In this document: positions 35,663 through 46,600 of the stretch, piece after piece
How positions within the stretch are numbered: the stretch's first letter is position 1
Layout: each line of letters starts with the position of its first letter
Assembly: GCA_044223995.1 (NCBI GenBank)
Contig: JBGALE010000006.1
Location: forward strand, 186,001 to 250,000
Reading direction: 5' to 3'
DNA: 64,000 nucleotides
Origin: JACMLD01 sp044223995
GTDB lineage: Bacteria; Bacteroidota; Bacteroidia; Chitinophagales; Chitinophagaceae
Position numbers and translations under genes: made by a program
The notes under the pieces: generated by a model
Seen by the model: only the letters and a program-made list of their open reading frames with translations
What the model was told of the DNA's origin: nothing
Databases searched by the model: none

Positions 35663-37963
35663 ATGAAATTATTTCCATTTCAAATCGAAGCATCAACTGA
35701 AATCGCAGATAGATTCGCTAAATATGCGGAGGAGCCTTTGTTTGTAACAAGAACGAAGACGATTCCATTTTATCAAAACATAAGTGCGATCACTGGTGGA
35801 GGTAAAACTCTTATTTTATGCGATGCCGTTGCACAAATTAGAAGTCACCTTCCGGTGGAGCCAATTGTACTATGGCTTTCTAAGGGGAAAGTCGTGGTGT
35901 GGCAAACGTACACAAATCTTTCAAGTGGAAAATATTCCGAATTGGTTTCCGACTTTGCTGTAAAGCCATTAATGGATTGCAAACCTTACGACATTGAGAA
36001 CAGTGAGACGGGACTTATTCTTGTTGCTACTGTAGGAAAATTTAATCAAAAAGATAAAGAAGAGGGCGATCGGAAAATATACCAGTTAGCCTTAGATAGC
36101 GCGCAGACGTCCTTATGGGACATGCTTAAAAAAAGGAAAGACTCCAAGGGAATTAGAAGACCATTTGTTATTGTTTATGATGAGGGCCACAACCTTTCAA
36201 ATCAGCAAACCGAACTATTGCTAGAATTAGAACCCGACGCTCTGATAGCAGCTAGTGCCACCTTACGAATTCCTGACGCTCTTAACCCGACTATTACTCG
36301 CCTTAAACAAGATAAGCACTGGAAAGACGAAGATTTTGCTACGATTGTTAAAAGTAGTGATGTAGTTAAGTCGTGTCTTGTAAAGAAACAACTCCTACTA
36401 GGGGGGTATGTTACACCTATGGAAGTTGCCATCGATGATATGTTAGATGCAATGAAGAATGTAGAGAAATCAGCAGAGAAATTGGAATTACCTTTTCGTC
36501 CAAAGGCTATTTATGTTAGTCAGACTAACATGGTATCGACTAAAGGTGTTGTTGATAATACTCATTCACCTTTTGAGCAACGGCAAGCCAGACCTATTTT
36601 AATTTGGCGACACTTGGTTGAAAACAGAAAGGTTGCTCCTGAAAAAATTGCTGTTTATTGCAATTTAAAGTTTGACCCCAAGTTTCCTCCACCGGCGAGG
36701 TTTAATTTATTTTCAGGCGGGGATTCCGATTACGATTCTTTTATTTCGGGCGACTACCAGCACATTATTTTCAATCTGACTTTGCAAGAGGGTTGGGATG
36801 ATCCAGCCTGTTATTTTGCTTATATCGATAAAGATATGGGCTCGAAGGAGCAAGTAACTCAGATTGTTGGTCGAGTTTTGAGGCAACCAGAAGCACAACA
36901 TTATTCAGACCCTAGATTGAACACCGCCCATTTCTATATCCGAACTGATGAGAAACAAGTGTTCGAAGATGTGTTAGATGAAGTAAAAAGAAAAATATCA
37001 GCGGATGCCCCGGAAATTACTCTGACAGTTTTTACTGGAAAGAAAGGCGCAGCTGAAAAGCTAATTTCTCCTGCTAAGAAAATAAAAGAACTTCCTGAAA
37101 CTTCCATTGATTCTAGGAATGCTATTGATCCAATACGAAAAATCATCAAATCCATGCAGGATTATCGAAAAGATGATGTTAATACTATAGGACGTGGTGG
37201 GCGAATACAGGTGTTACAAACAGTCGGGAAAGCTGGCAAAGAGATCGTAGAGTGGGTTGAAGTTGAACATAGCAATAAGGTTACTGCAAGATGGATATTT
37301 TCTCGAGAAATTCAAAAATCGTATTCTAAAGCACTGAACCTTTGCGATATTGAGGAACCAAAATTTGACGCATTGGTAGAATATAATAGTATTGCGGCAG
37401 AACATATACAGGAAACAGCGGGTAAGGTTGTATCAGCTTATATCGAACATTCTACAGTTATACAAAATTTTGCAAATCCTTATGAGGTTCCTGCCGTATT
37501 CTTAGATCCTTCTACTAATATTAGCTTTGTTAACTCGCTACATGCTGGGTATAGTGATTTGAACGGATTTGAGAAAGAATTTGCGATTGCTCTAGATAAA
37601 TCAAAACGCCTGTGGTTTCGTAATCCCTCACGAGGTCTATTTGATATTCCCATACTTGCAAAGGGAGAAAGCAAAAATTTCAATCCAGATTTTATCGTAT
37701 GGGTTGATAAATCAATTATTGTGATTGATACAAAAGGCGATCATTTAATCGTAGAAGACGCTGGAAGGAAACTATTTCATATTTCCAAAATTGGCAAAGG
37801 CCCTGAAATACTTATAAAACTAGTTACTAGAGGCAAGTGGGATGATAAGATCCAAAAAGTTGGTCCAGACGGATTTACAATTTGGAGTCTTAAAAATGGT
37901 AAGCCTTTTCCTACGCTCGTCAAAAATGTTACCGAAGCTGTTGAGATTTGTTTACGTCCCTGA
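35663..37963 (+). CDS. res: Type III restriction endonuclease subunit (Res)
   Basis: This 766-residue SF2 helicase-nuclease has Walker A 'TGGGKT' at about residues 44-49, DEAD-type box 'YDEGHNLS' near 173, motif III 'SATLRIPD', and motif VI 'QIVGRVLRQPEA'. The C-terminal nuclease of the PD-(D/E)xK type is visible as 'NPDFIVWVDKS' near 674 followed by 'IDTKGDHL'. With Mod it would cut unmodified DNA after convergent translocation. Somewhat shorter than classical EcoP15I Res (about 970 residues). Confidence 0.92.
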   Translation: MKLFPFQIEASTEIADRFAKYAEEPLFVTRTKTIPFYQNISAITGGGKTLILCDAVAQIRSHLPVEPIVLWLSKGKVVVWQTYTNLSSGKYSELVSDFAVKPLMDCKPYDIENSETGLILVATVGKFNQKDKEEGDRKIYQLALDSAQTSLWDMLKKRKDSKGIRRPFVIVYDEGHNLSNQQTELLLELEPDALIAASATLRIPDALNPTITRLKQDKHWKDEDFATIVKSSDVVKSCLVKKQLLLGGYVTPMEVAIDDMLDAMKNVEKSAEKLELPFRPKAIYVSQTNMVSTKGVVDNTHSPFEQRQARPILIWRHLVENRKVAPEKIAVYCNLKFDPKFPPPARFNLFSGGDSDYDSFISGDYQHIIFNLTLQEGWDDPACYFAYIDKDMGSKEQVTQIVGRVLRQPEAQHYSDPRLNTAHFYIRTDEKQVFEDVLDEVKRKISADAPEITLTVFTGKKGAAEKLISPAKKIKELPETSIDSRNAIDPIRKIIKSMQDYRKDDVNTIGRGGRIQVLQTVGKAGKEIVEWVEVEHSNKVTARWIFSREIQKSYSKALNLCDIEEPKFDALVEYNSIAAEHIQETAGKVVSAYIEHSTVIQNFANPYEVPAVFLDPSTNISFVNSLHAGYSDLNGFEKEFAIALDKSKRLWFRNPSRGLFDIPILAKGESKNFNPDFIVWVDKSIIVIDTKGDHLIVEDAGRKLFHISKIGKGPEILIKLVTRGKWDDKIQKVGPDGFTIWSLKNGKPFPTLVKNVTEAVEICLRP

Positions 37964-38056
37964 ACACAAAATAACGTACGCGTGTTGACTTAGCAATGTA
38001 TAAAGGTCAAAGTAAAGTTATCAGGCTAATAATACGGTCTACAACAAAAGAAATAC

Positions 38057-40135
38057 ATGAAAGCAACTGAAGCAAATCTACTTTCACTTATCAGTGGCCC
38101 AAAACAGTTCGTAGTGCCAATTTATCAGCGAACTTATAGTTGGCATCAATCACAATGCACTAAATTGTTACAGGATATAATCCGAGCTAGTCGCGAACTT
38201 AATGCTCCAGGCCACTTTGTTGGTTCAATTGTCTACTTTCAAGAGAACATACAAAATACTACGGGTATTCCTAAATTACTGGTGATCGATGGGCAGCAAC
38301 GACTAACTACATTAAGTTTATTAGTCGCGGCCCTCGCTCACTTTATTAAAGAAAAAGGAATTGCGATTGATACAACTCCTACAAAACTTCAAAATTATTA
38401 TTTGCTGAATGCAGATGAAGACGGAGATCTACATTTCAAATTATTGCTTACCCGGCGAGATAAAGAAACTATCAAAGCGTTGATAAAGGGTAATCCATTG
38501 CCAAAAGATGCGTCGCTCCGAGTAGTAGAAAATTATACATTTTTCAAAGAACAAATCAACGTTGAAAATGTGGCATCAATTTATTCTGGAATCCAGCGGT
38601 TATTTGTTGTAGATGTTGCGCTTGAACGAGATAAAGACAATCCACAGCTAATTTTTGAAAGTCTAAATTCTACTGGGCTTAGATTGTCCCAAGCAGATCT
38701 AATTAGAAACTACATTCTTATGGGCCAGGATGTAACGCTACAAACAGAATTATATGAACGATTCTGGCACCCGATGGAATCAAGCTATGGCAACGAGTAT
38801 TCTTCAATATTTGATAAATTCATGCGGGATTATTTATCCGTAAAAACTGGAATAATTCCCAATATTGACCGAGTTTATGATTCTTTCAAAAATTATGTGC
38901 AAAGTGGAAAGGCGCCGCAAGACATTCGGGAATTAGTTCAAGATATTTATAATTTTTCTTGTCACTATGTTGATATGGTTCTTCATACAGTGAAAGAGCC
39001 GAAACTAAAGATGCTTTTTCAAAATTTGTCAAAGCTTCAAGTAGCAGTTAGTTATCCATTTCTTCTAGCAGTGTATGATGATTATTCTCAGAAACGAGTT
39101 TCTCTTGAGGATTTTGCTGAAATTCTGCAACTGACGGAAAATTATGTTTTTCGCCGTGCTATATGCGGAGTGCCAACAAATAGTCTTAATAAAACGTTTT
39201 TAACTCTATATCGTAACGTAAAAGCTGATAATTATTTGGAGAGCGTGAAAGCTGCATATCAATCTTTAGAGAGCTATAAACGGTTTCCTTCTGACCAAGA
39301 ATTTTTGAATGCGTTTGTCATCAAAGACGTGTATAATTTTCGAACACGTAACTATATGCTTAACAAGATGGAAAACTTTAAGCGTAAGGAGCCAGTTGCA
39401 ATTGATGAGTATACTATCGAACATGTGATGCCGCAAAATCAAAATTTATCTTCTTCATGGCAAAGTATGTTAGGAGAAAATTGGAAAGAACTTCACGATA
39501 AGTATTTACACACCATAGGTAATATTACACTTACGGGTTATAATTCGGAACTAAGTGATCGGCCTTTTGCCTACAAGAAAACAGCAGAAGGCGGTTTCGA
39601 TCATAGCCCGATCAGATTAAACGATTATTTGAGAGAAGTTGACGTATGGAGCGAAGATCAAATAATAACTCGTGCTCAGAAGTTAGCAGAGAAAGCCCTA
39701 CTTGTTTGGCACGCACCGGCTTTAGAGGAGAATGTCCTGATCAAATATCAAAGCCAGGAAGAGCAAGAATTCAATAAATACGGCATTGATAATTTTGAAC
39801 ATCTTCGAGGAGAACTATTATCTACTTTCGAAGCACTTCGTAAACGAATTCTCAACATCGATTCGTCAGTGAAAGAAGAATTCAAAAAACTATACATTGC
39901 TTATAAATCAGCTACTAATTTTGTGGATATTGTACCACAAAAAGCCCGACTTCGCTTGTCACTGAATATGGATTTTGAAGATATTATTGATCCTAAAAAT
40001 CTTTGCAAAGACATTACTGATCTTGGACGATGGGGTAATGGAAATGTAGAGTTTGGCATTTATGAAATCAAAGATTTAGATTATGCGATGGAGCTAATTC
40101 GACAATCCTTTGATCGTCAAATGGAAGAAGCTTAA
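38057..40135 (+). CDS. GmrSD-like type IV nuclease: DUF262 + DUF1524 + DUF5655
   Basis: This 692-residue protein begins with DUF262 (GmrS-like): 'FVVPIYQRTYSWH' and the signature 'IDGQQRLTTL' at about 77-86. A helical middle leads to DUF1524 (GmrD-like HNH): 'IEHVMPQN' at about 454 and 'HTIGNITLTGYNSELSDRPF'. The last 130 residues match the DUF5655 type ('EFKKLYIAYKSATNFVDIVPQKARLRLSL'). Single-chain GmrSD proteins restrict DNA with modified (for example glucosylated hydroxymethylated) bases. All key motifs appear intact. The gene is 93 bp after res and co-directional; it probably belongs to the same defence island. Confidence 0.9.
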   Translation: MKATEANLLSLISGPKQFVVPIYQRTYSWHQSQCTKLLQDIIRASRELNAPGHFVGSIVYFQENIQNTTGIPKLLVIDGQQRLTTLSLLVAALAHFIKEKGIAIDTTPTKLQNYYLLNADEDGDLHFKLLLTRRDKETIKALIKGNPLPKDASLRVVENYTFFKEQINVENVASIYSGIQRLFVVDVALERDKDNPQLIFESLNSTGLRLSQADLIRNYILMGQDVTLQTELYERFWHPMESSYGNEYSSIFDKFMRDYLSVKTGIIPNIDRVYDSFKNYVQSGKAPQDIRELVQDIYNFSCHYVDMVLHTVKEPKLKMLFQNLSKLQVAVSYPFLLAVYDDYSQKRVSLEDFAEILQLTENYVFRRAICGVPTNSLNKTFLTLYRNVKADNYLESVKAAYQSLESYKRFPSDQEFLNAFVIKDVYNFRTRNYMLNKMENFKRKEPVAIDEYTIEHVMPQNQNLSSSWQSMLGENWKELHDKYLHTIGNITLTGYNSELSDRPFAYKKTAEGGFDHSPIRLNDYLREVDVWSEDQIITRAQKLAEKALLVWHAPALEENVLIKYQSQEEQEFNKYGIDNFEHLRGELLSTFEALRKRILNIDSSVKEEFKKLYIAYKSATNFVDIVPQKARLRLSLNMDFEDIIDPKNLCKDITDLGRWGNGNVEFGIYEIKDLDYAMELIRQSFDRQMEEA

Positions 40136-40205
40136 GACTACTTACCTTTCGTTTGTTGTTTATAATAAAGCAGTTCAAACTAGTGAGTTGTAAAGAAGAT
40201 ATCTG

Positions 40206-41000
40206 ATGCAGTACGCCTTAGTTACCGGAAAACGTTCTCCTGCTAAGAAAGGGATTCAGGGTCAGTGCGAATCTTGTGGAGCTATTGTTATAGCAAAATG
40301 CGGTGATGTAAAACTTCACCATTGGGCCCATCTAAGCAAAAAGGATTGTGACCATTGGTGGGAACCAGAAACCGTATGGCATCGTAATTGGAAGAATCAA
40401 TTCCCAGAAAAATTTAGAGAAGTATCTTTTTTAGATGAGGGGACGAAGGAGGTTCACCAGGCCGACCTTCACACAGACAAAGGGATTACAGTTGAGTTTC
40501 AGAATTCTTCCATAAATCCAATCGAACGCGCTTCACGCGAGAAGTTTTATAAGAATTTAGTTTGGGTCGTGAACGGGACACGACTTAAAAATGATTTTTC
40601 ACGTTTTGAGAACGCACAAGATCGTTTTGTTTTTGTGAGCCAGGGTATTTATCGTCTCGATTACTCTGATGAATGCTTTCCGAAAACATGGGTTGGAAGT
40701 TCGGTGCCCGTAATCTTTGACTTTTTAGGAAGTTTGACAGGCGAACCTTTATTATTAAAAGAGCCTCTCTATTGCTTGATCCCAGCAAAGCTGGGACAAT
40801 ATGCGATTGTTGTCAAAATCTCTCGGAATAATTTTATACAGGTAATTACTAATGGACAATGGCTAGTATGGATTAATAGCCTAATTAAAGATATTCACCA
40901 AGTCAATCAAGAAAAGGAAATACAAGAGAAAACGCGGCACACCGCCCAGTTAAATTCCTTTCTTAGACCTAACCATAACCGCCGACAAAGGCGATGGTAG
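40206..41000 (+). CDS. CoiA-like protein (competence-nuclease-like fold)
   Basis: This 264-residue protein starts with a putative zinc site: CESC (Cys21, Cys24) and HHWAH (His39, His42), typical of CoiA-like proteins. It continues with 'EPETVWHRNWKNQFP' and a nuclease-like core in which 'HQADLHTD' (Asp87) and 'VEFQNS' (Glu98, Gln100) could be the D and ExQ of a PD-(D/E)xK-type site. CoiA is needed for DNA uptake in Streptococcus, but many relatives sit in mobile islands and may act in defence or DNA processing. Its place directly after a GmrSD-like gene fits that. Function unproven. Confidence 0.75.
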   Translation: MQYALVTGKRSPAKKGIQGQCESCGAIVIAKCGDVKLHHWAHLSKKDCDHWWEPETVWHRNWKNQFPEKFREVSFLDEGTKEVHQADLHTDKGITVEFQNSSINPIERASREKFYKNLVWVVNGTRLKNDFSRFENAQDRFVFVSQGIYRLDYSDECFPKTWVGSSVPVIFDFLGSLTGEPLLLKEPLYCLIPAKLGQYAIVVKISRNNFIQVITNGQWLVWINSLIKDIHQVNQEKEIQEKTRHTAQLNSFLRPNHNRRQRRW

Positions 41001-41117
41001 CGAGAGAATATTATACTGATTTTAAAGATTCTTTATTCTTTTAAAATGAGATCACAATTTGTTGGACAATTAGTTTTGACAAAGTATAATAAACAATAAC
41101 CCAATGTAATATAAAAC

Positions 41118-41392
41118 GGGGGCATAGTTGGGGGCATCATCGATCTTCTTCAACTAAAGTATCAGGATTTTACAAGCGGATAGTTTTAGAAAATGGAACT
41201 CGGCTCGGGCCACCATTTGTATCTTTCACCAGATTTATTTCTGCTTACTGATTTGCGAAAAACGCAAATTTCACAGGCACTTTTCCGTACAATTTCCTTA
41301 TCCGAAATTTTCCCCCACATACCTGCACTAACGAGGTTTGGGGGCAAATTGGGGGCATGCTTCGCAGTTAAAAGCGACCATGCCCCCAAATT
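41118..41392. repeat. TTGGGGGCA repeat cluster upstream of the P4-type integrase
   Basis: GGGGGCAT/A motifs lie at 41118-41125, 41128-41136, 41338-41346 and 41349-41358, in pairs 11-12 bp apart, with an inverted copy at about 41379-41392. The last two form an imperfect inverted repeat (AATTGGGGGCATG / CATGCCCCCAAATT) with an internal TCGC/GCGA stem. P4-type integrases bind repeated arm-type sites near their own gene, so this is a likely integrase binding and autoregulation region. The whole 41001-41424 gap holds no convincing gene besides this. Confidence 0.7.
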
Positions 41393-41424
41393 CGTTAAAA
41401 CCACATCAGGGGAAAGGATACTGC

Positions 41425-42624
41425 ATGGCACTCTCTGACATGAATTGCAAAACAGCAAAACCTCGAGTCAAACCGTACAAACTTACAGACGGTCACGGTC
41501 TATATCTAGAAATAACTCCAGCAGGAGGAAAATACTGGCGTCAGAAGTATCGTATTCATGGGAAAGAGAAGCGACTAACTCATGGCTCCTACCCAGGGGT
41601 ATCATTATTGACCGCGCGAGCGAAATCCGAAGAAGCAAGGGTGCAAATCAAACTTGGTATTGATCCTTCACTTGTTCGATTGGAGGTCAAACAAACAGCG
41701 ATACTAAGCAACGCAGATACGTTTGAAAAGTTGGCGACTGAGTGGCTCGATAGACAGGAAGGAATTTGGACAGCTCGTTATAGACAGTCAGTTAAATTTC
41801 GCCTGTACAAATACATGCTATCAGAGATAGGAACCTATCCGATACGTCAGATTAGTGCGCCTATTATCTTCTCCTGTCTCCAAAAGATCGAACGAACCTC
41901 ACCGGAAACGACCCGACGTATCAAAGCTCTTTGCAGTAATATTTTTAAATACGGCATCGCAACAGGACGTTGTGATACCGATCCCACTTATGGCTTGGAG
42001 TCTGCACTTAAAAAATTTAGAAGAGGCCATTATGCGTCAATTACAGTTGATGAATTTCCAAACTTGCTGAAATGTATAGATGAGTATCGAGACAGAATGT
42101 CTAGACAAACATTTCTAGCATTGAAATTACTCATGCTAACATTTGTCAGAACTGGAGAACTTATAGAGGCAAAACGTGACGAATTCGACTTGGAGAAAGC
42201 TATGTGGATAATTCCAGGTGAAAGAATGAAGACGGGCCGTCCACATATGGTCCCATTGTCAAAACAGGCACTGACAATTATACGCGAAATGCTATCAATG
42301 CATCGTAATAGTGATTATCTATTTCCTAGCTATTCTAAACCGCGACAACCGATGTGCAAAAACACGATATTGGTAGCTATTAAGCGGATGGGGTATAACG
42401 GACGAATGACAGGTCATGGATTTCGCTCATTAGCACTCGGTCTTTTAAAGGAGAAGCTTGGCTATTCACATGAGATTGCGGATAGACAATTAGCTCACGT
42501 TCCAAAATCAAGCGTTGACCGAGCATATGACAGAGCTATGTTTTTGTCGCAGCGAATAGAGATGATGCAAACATTCGCAGATTATATTGATGAAACGTTC
42601 ATAGCAATAATTCAAAGTAATTGA
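41425..42624 (+). CDS. P4-family tyrosine integrase (DUF4102 N-terminal domain)
   Basis: This 399-residue site-specific recombinase has an N-terminal DUF4102 domain ('KPYKLTDGHGLYLEITPAGGK', 'LGSYPG'-type block HGSYPGVSLLTARAK), a SAM-like core-binding domain, and a catalytic domain with Arg in 'FVRTGELIEAK', 'HMVPLS', H-x-x-R in 'TGHGFRSLALGLL', His in 'RQLAHVP' and the nucleophile Tyr in 'RAYDRAMFL'. Such integrases usually insert genomic islands at tRNA ends and are far more common in Pseudomonadota than Bacteroidota. ATG 41425 is preceded by GGGGAAAGG and lies just before 'MALSD', the usual P4 N-terminus. Confidence 0.9.
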   Translation: MALSDMNCKTAKPRVKPYKLTDGHGLYLEITPAGGKYWRQKYRIHGKEKRLTHGSYPGVSLLTARAKSEEARVQIKLGIDPSLVRLEVKQTAILSNADTFEKLATEWLDRQEGIWTARYRQSVKFRLYKYMLSEIGTYPIRQISAPIIFSCLQKIERTSPETTRRIKALCSNIFKYGIATGRCDTDPTYGLESALKKFRRGHYASITVDEFPNLLKCIDEYRDRMSRQTFLALKLLMLTFVRTGELIEAKRDEFDLEKAMWIIPGERMKTGRPHMVPLSKQALTIIREMLSMHRNSDYLFPSYSKPRQPMCKNTILVAIKRMGYNGRMTGHGFRSLALGLLKEKLGYSHEIADRQLAHVPKSSVDRAYDRAMFLSQRIEMMQTFADYIDETFIAIIQSN

Positions 42625-42823
42625 GCCCGATGTTGTGTAAGCACAGTAATAGGAGGCGAAGTTCAAATATCCTAATTCCAGATAATCTTCAGTCAAGGTT
42701 ATAATTTATCTGGGAGCGAAAATAAGTTCAGTTGACGTCATGACACTCTCATGTACCAATGTGAGACATCCCAACTACGGAATCGCATGAAGCAATTGTC
42801 CCCTTGCTCCGATCCAAACAAGC

Positions 42824-42837
42824 CACGCTTAAGCGTG
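42824..42837. promoter_or_regulatory. Perfect 14-bp palindrome upstream of the exported-protein/RTX operon
   Basis: CACGCTTAAGCGTG is a perfect palindrome 72 bp before the start of the exported protein. It resembles a dimeric regulator site. A GGAG at 42899-42902, 6 bp before the ATG, is a strong Shine-Dalgarno, which is rare in native Bacteroidota genes. Confidence 0.55.
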
Positions 42838-42908
42838 AGTACTCAGCTATTTCCCACAGATAATAAACATAGTCTAGATCAAACTGGCTATCACATACGG
42901 AGTAACCA

Positions 42909-43631
42909 ATGAAAAAATCCATACCCTTAGCCCTCACATTGCTTATTGTAATTTCTTTTCCTTGCTTCTCGGCAAACGTTTCCACCTCTCAAAAGCGGTT
43001 CTCCTTAAGCTTTGCAAAAAATGATAAAGTCTGCGGCGACATAGTTGATATGCTGAACGACCCCCTAAACACTAATTATTTGAAAATTACAAATGGCGGC
43101 GATCCTAAACCTCACCAGGGAACAGAGTTCATAATTCCAGATAGGTTCAAAGAATCTTACCTGCGGCCTGAATGGAAACCGTTACCAGAGGATCAATTTT
43201 CTTATAAATTTTATCCGAGTGAATATGTTGATGCAATTAATGAGTATAAAAAGAAAACAGGTATTTATGATGTTGAGCAAGCGACATTCAATTATAACGG
43301 TGAGCGTAAATGGACAGGCGACGAAACCATTGTCAGAGCGCATTACTATGATAAAACCATGCCGTGGAAGTGTTTTGCTGGACTGAATAATTCTCAAGGA
43401 GAGGGACAGCGTCTCAATGGTTCGCCCTATCAGGATGGTTGTAGCTTTTTGATAACTAAACCAACAGGATACAATTTCCAGCTATCTCTTATAAATCACG
43501 GTAAGGGAACAATCTCAGTCGTAGAGCCTTTACTTTCCTATAAAATTGATGATGAAGGCTATCAATATAGCCTTCTTACTTTTAGGAAAACTTGCGTAAT
43601 TAATTTGGCCCCTCAAACAGACTGGAAATAA
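42909..43631 (+). CDS. Exported protein of unknown function, paired with the RTX lysozyme-like protein
   Basis: This 240-residue protein has a clear signal peptide (KKSIPLALTLLIVISFPCFSA). The mature part has several Cys (CGDIVDML, KCFAGL, GCSFLI, KTCVIN) that could form disulphides. I recognise no family. It ends 2 bp before the start of the giant RTX protein, so the two are translated from one message. An exported partner of a secreted muramidase could be an inhibitor or immunity protein in the periplasm, or a helper for secretion; the sequence does not decide. SD sequence and composition differ from the core genes. Confidence 0.7.
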   Translation: MKKSIPLALTLLIVISFPCFSANVSTSQKRFSLSFAKNDKVCGDIVDMLNDPLNTNYLKITNGGDPKPHQGTEFIIPDRFKESYLRPEWKPLPEDQFSYKFYPSEYVDAINEYKKKTGIYDVEQATFNYNGERKWTGDETIVRAHYYDKTMPWKCFAGLNNSQGEGQRLNGSPYQDGCSFLITKPTGYNFQLSLINHGKGTISVVEPLLSYKIDDEGYQYSLLTFRKTCVINLAPQTDWK

Positions 43632-43633
43632 TT

Positions 43634-46600
43634 ATGTTAGAATTTCGCAACACATTTGTTTCTCCAGCATCCTATGACTCGGTTCGATTTACATTCATAT
43701 CGAGTTCTGAGGGTTTTACAAGCGTGGTGGATAATGATGGTGCAGGTTATCCTTCAATTGGTATTGGCTTCAAATTAAAAGATGACAACGTTAGAAATTG
43801 GGTGCTTCAAGAAGTAACTGGAAATAATGTTCCAACAGGCTTAGATACAGACATTAAAAATATTGTTGCCAATGGATGGGTTGCTGGTTCTGGCGGAACT
43901 CTTGATCAAATTAACGCAAAAATGGCAGCGGCTCATATATCTTATGCTAATGTGCCGACGACTCTAACTTTGAATACTACTCAGGCCAATAATATTTATC
44001 AAAATATTGTAGGCACATATGAAAACAGGGTTAATGCCAAAATCTCAGGCATTGATCAGTCTTACGAGCGGGCTGCGCTTGTTTCTTTGGCTTATAATAG
44101 CGCAAATCTAATTGGCCCTAATTTGCAAACGGCGATCAACGAAGGTAACAGAGCAGAGGCTTGGTATGAAATCCGCTATCAATCCAATTCTCCTAATCAG
44201 TCGCAAAATATTTTAGAGGGAATTGCTAAACGTCGTTACTATGAAAGTGAAATGTTTAGTCTATACAAAGATATTCATCATGTGACGGACAAAGAAGCAA
44301 GAGATGTTTATTCAATGTATGAAAGGCATCAAGAATATAATTCTAATAACCGGATTTCGAACTACGACAATGCTTATTCTAAGATGATAGACACTAACAT
44401 TGATATCCATGGAAATCCTGTTAATGCAAATCACGACTACAATAAGTCAATATTACAAGCTGGCGAAGTTCAAACGCTAAGTGAAAGCATGTCCTATGCG
44501 CACGACTATTTGGTAAATACCTACGCTCATGGCCAAACAATTGATCACATATTTGTTGATTACATTCCGGAAGGTGGCAATAGCGAAACTAATACGTATT
44601 CCGGCACGTCGGGGAATGACCTTATTTTCGGAGGAATAGGAGTAAATACATTAAGCGGTGGAGAGGGCAATGATATTTTTGTTATTGATGGGACAGATAA
44701 TATTGTAAATGGTGACACATTCAATGGCGGAAATGGCAGCGACACTGTTGATTATTCATCAATGCTTCCAATAATTGGTTATTGGCAACATGCGGGTGTA
44801 ATTGTCGACCTGGTTGAAAACAAGTCCTATCGAAATGATGGTACGGGCCTAACATATTTTGACAATTTAGTTTCTATAGAAAATATTATTGGAACAGATG
44901 AGGGCGATGGGGTTATCACTAATTCTGGGAACAACTACGTTGACTTACGTGGTGGTTCATTCAACTGGGTCGCCTCTTATGGTAGTGGCGGAAGCGATAC
45001 TTTTGTTTATCACGGGAATTCAGGAATACTACAGATTAACGATATCCTCCACTCTGAGGATATAATAAAACTAGATGGAATTACCACGAGCAATTTGGGT
45101 TATATAACAACAGTAAACGGTTATGGTGCTACTGGATTTGAGAATGGCCAGTACTCGCCGACTGTTTCCATTTTCCAGTACTCTGGTCTTGATGTATACC
45201 AAAACTTCTGCATACAAACCTATTCGGGAGTTTTAAATTCCACTTTCACAAGCATAGATTTTTCAAACGCTGTCAAATTTCAAAATCCAGATGGAAGTAT
45301 TGTTTCACTGCAAAGCCTTACCAATTTGTCTTACACGAATTGGCAATTTAAAATGGGAACAAACAACTCAGATAACATCATCGGAGATGAATCTAATGAA
45401 AATATTAACGTTGGTGATGGCAATGACAATGTTAATGGCAGCGTAGGAAATGATATTATCTCAGGTAATTTCGGTGATGATATCTTAAACGGTGGTACAG
45501 GTGATGACACGCTTCATGGCGGAGTCGGAAATGATAATGCTGTATATACCTTTGTTGAAAATAAGACCGATACTGATATTTACTATGGTGATGAAGGAAA
45601 TGACACATTAACACTGAGTTTTAATAGCGCTGATTTAAATTCATCCATTAAGCTTGATATTGTTAACTATAGAAATTTTATCAATACTCCTTCAAATATT
45701 GATTTGAACTCCGATGCAGGGAGTGAATATCAATTTACTAGTATTGGATTAAAGGCTGGCCGTTTCGAAAATCTCGTTGTTCAAATTGATGGTGTAACAA
45801 CACCTATCACCGTTAATGGCAAAGACGACAATTTTACTGGCGCAGTCAATACAGTCATTACAGGAAACGTTCTTTCTGACAATGGCAACGGCGCAGATAA
45901 CGGATTTCTGACCACGCTTCAAGTTACACCAGGCACTTTTGCAACCAATCAAGGTGGAAGTATCGTTATTTCATCTGATGGCGCAATTTCTTATACGCCT
46001 GGTACTGGGTTTATTGGGGCAGATTCTTTCGCTTATAACGTTGATGATACCCACAATACTACTAATTCTGCTATTGCGCATTTCTTTGTAGGTGTTTCAA
46101 GTACTGTAAATGGAACAACTGGAAATGATACGTTGACAGGGACGAGTGCCAATGAGGTTTTAATCGGCGGAACTGGTAATGACACAATCACTGCAAATGA
46201 CGGAAATGATATTCTTTATGGCGGAGCTGGCAACGATACGATGTCTGGCGGTAACGGGAATGACGTTTATATCGTAGATAGTTTTTCAGATAGTGTGTCT
46301 GAATCAGCGAGTGCGGGAACAGATACCGTTCAATCCAGTATTACCTATACGCTTACTACAAACGTTGAAAATCTTTTATTGGATGGCGCAGCCGCGATAG
46401 GCGGCACAGGCAACGCGCTTAATAATACTATTACAGGCAACATAGCGAATAATATCCTTGATGGTGGGTCAGGCAATGACACGCTGATCGGTGGTAAGGG
46501 CAATGATACTTACATTGTTGATAGCACCTCGGACGTCATTACTGAAAATGCAAGTGAGGGTATTGATACCATCTCTCATCGTACTCCAGTTGACTATACA

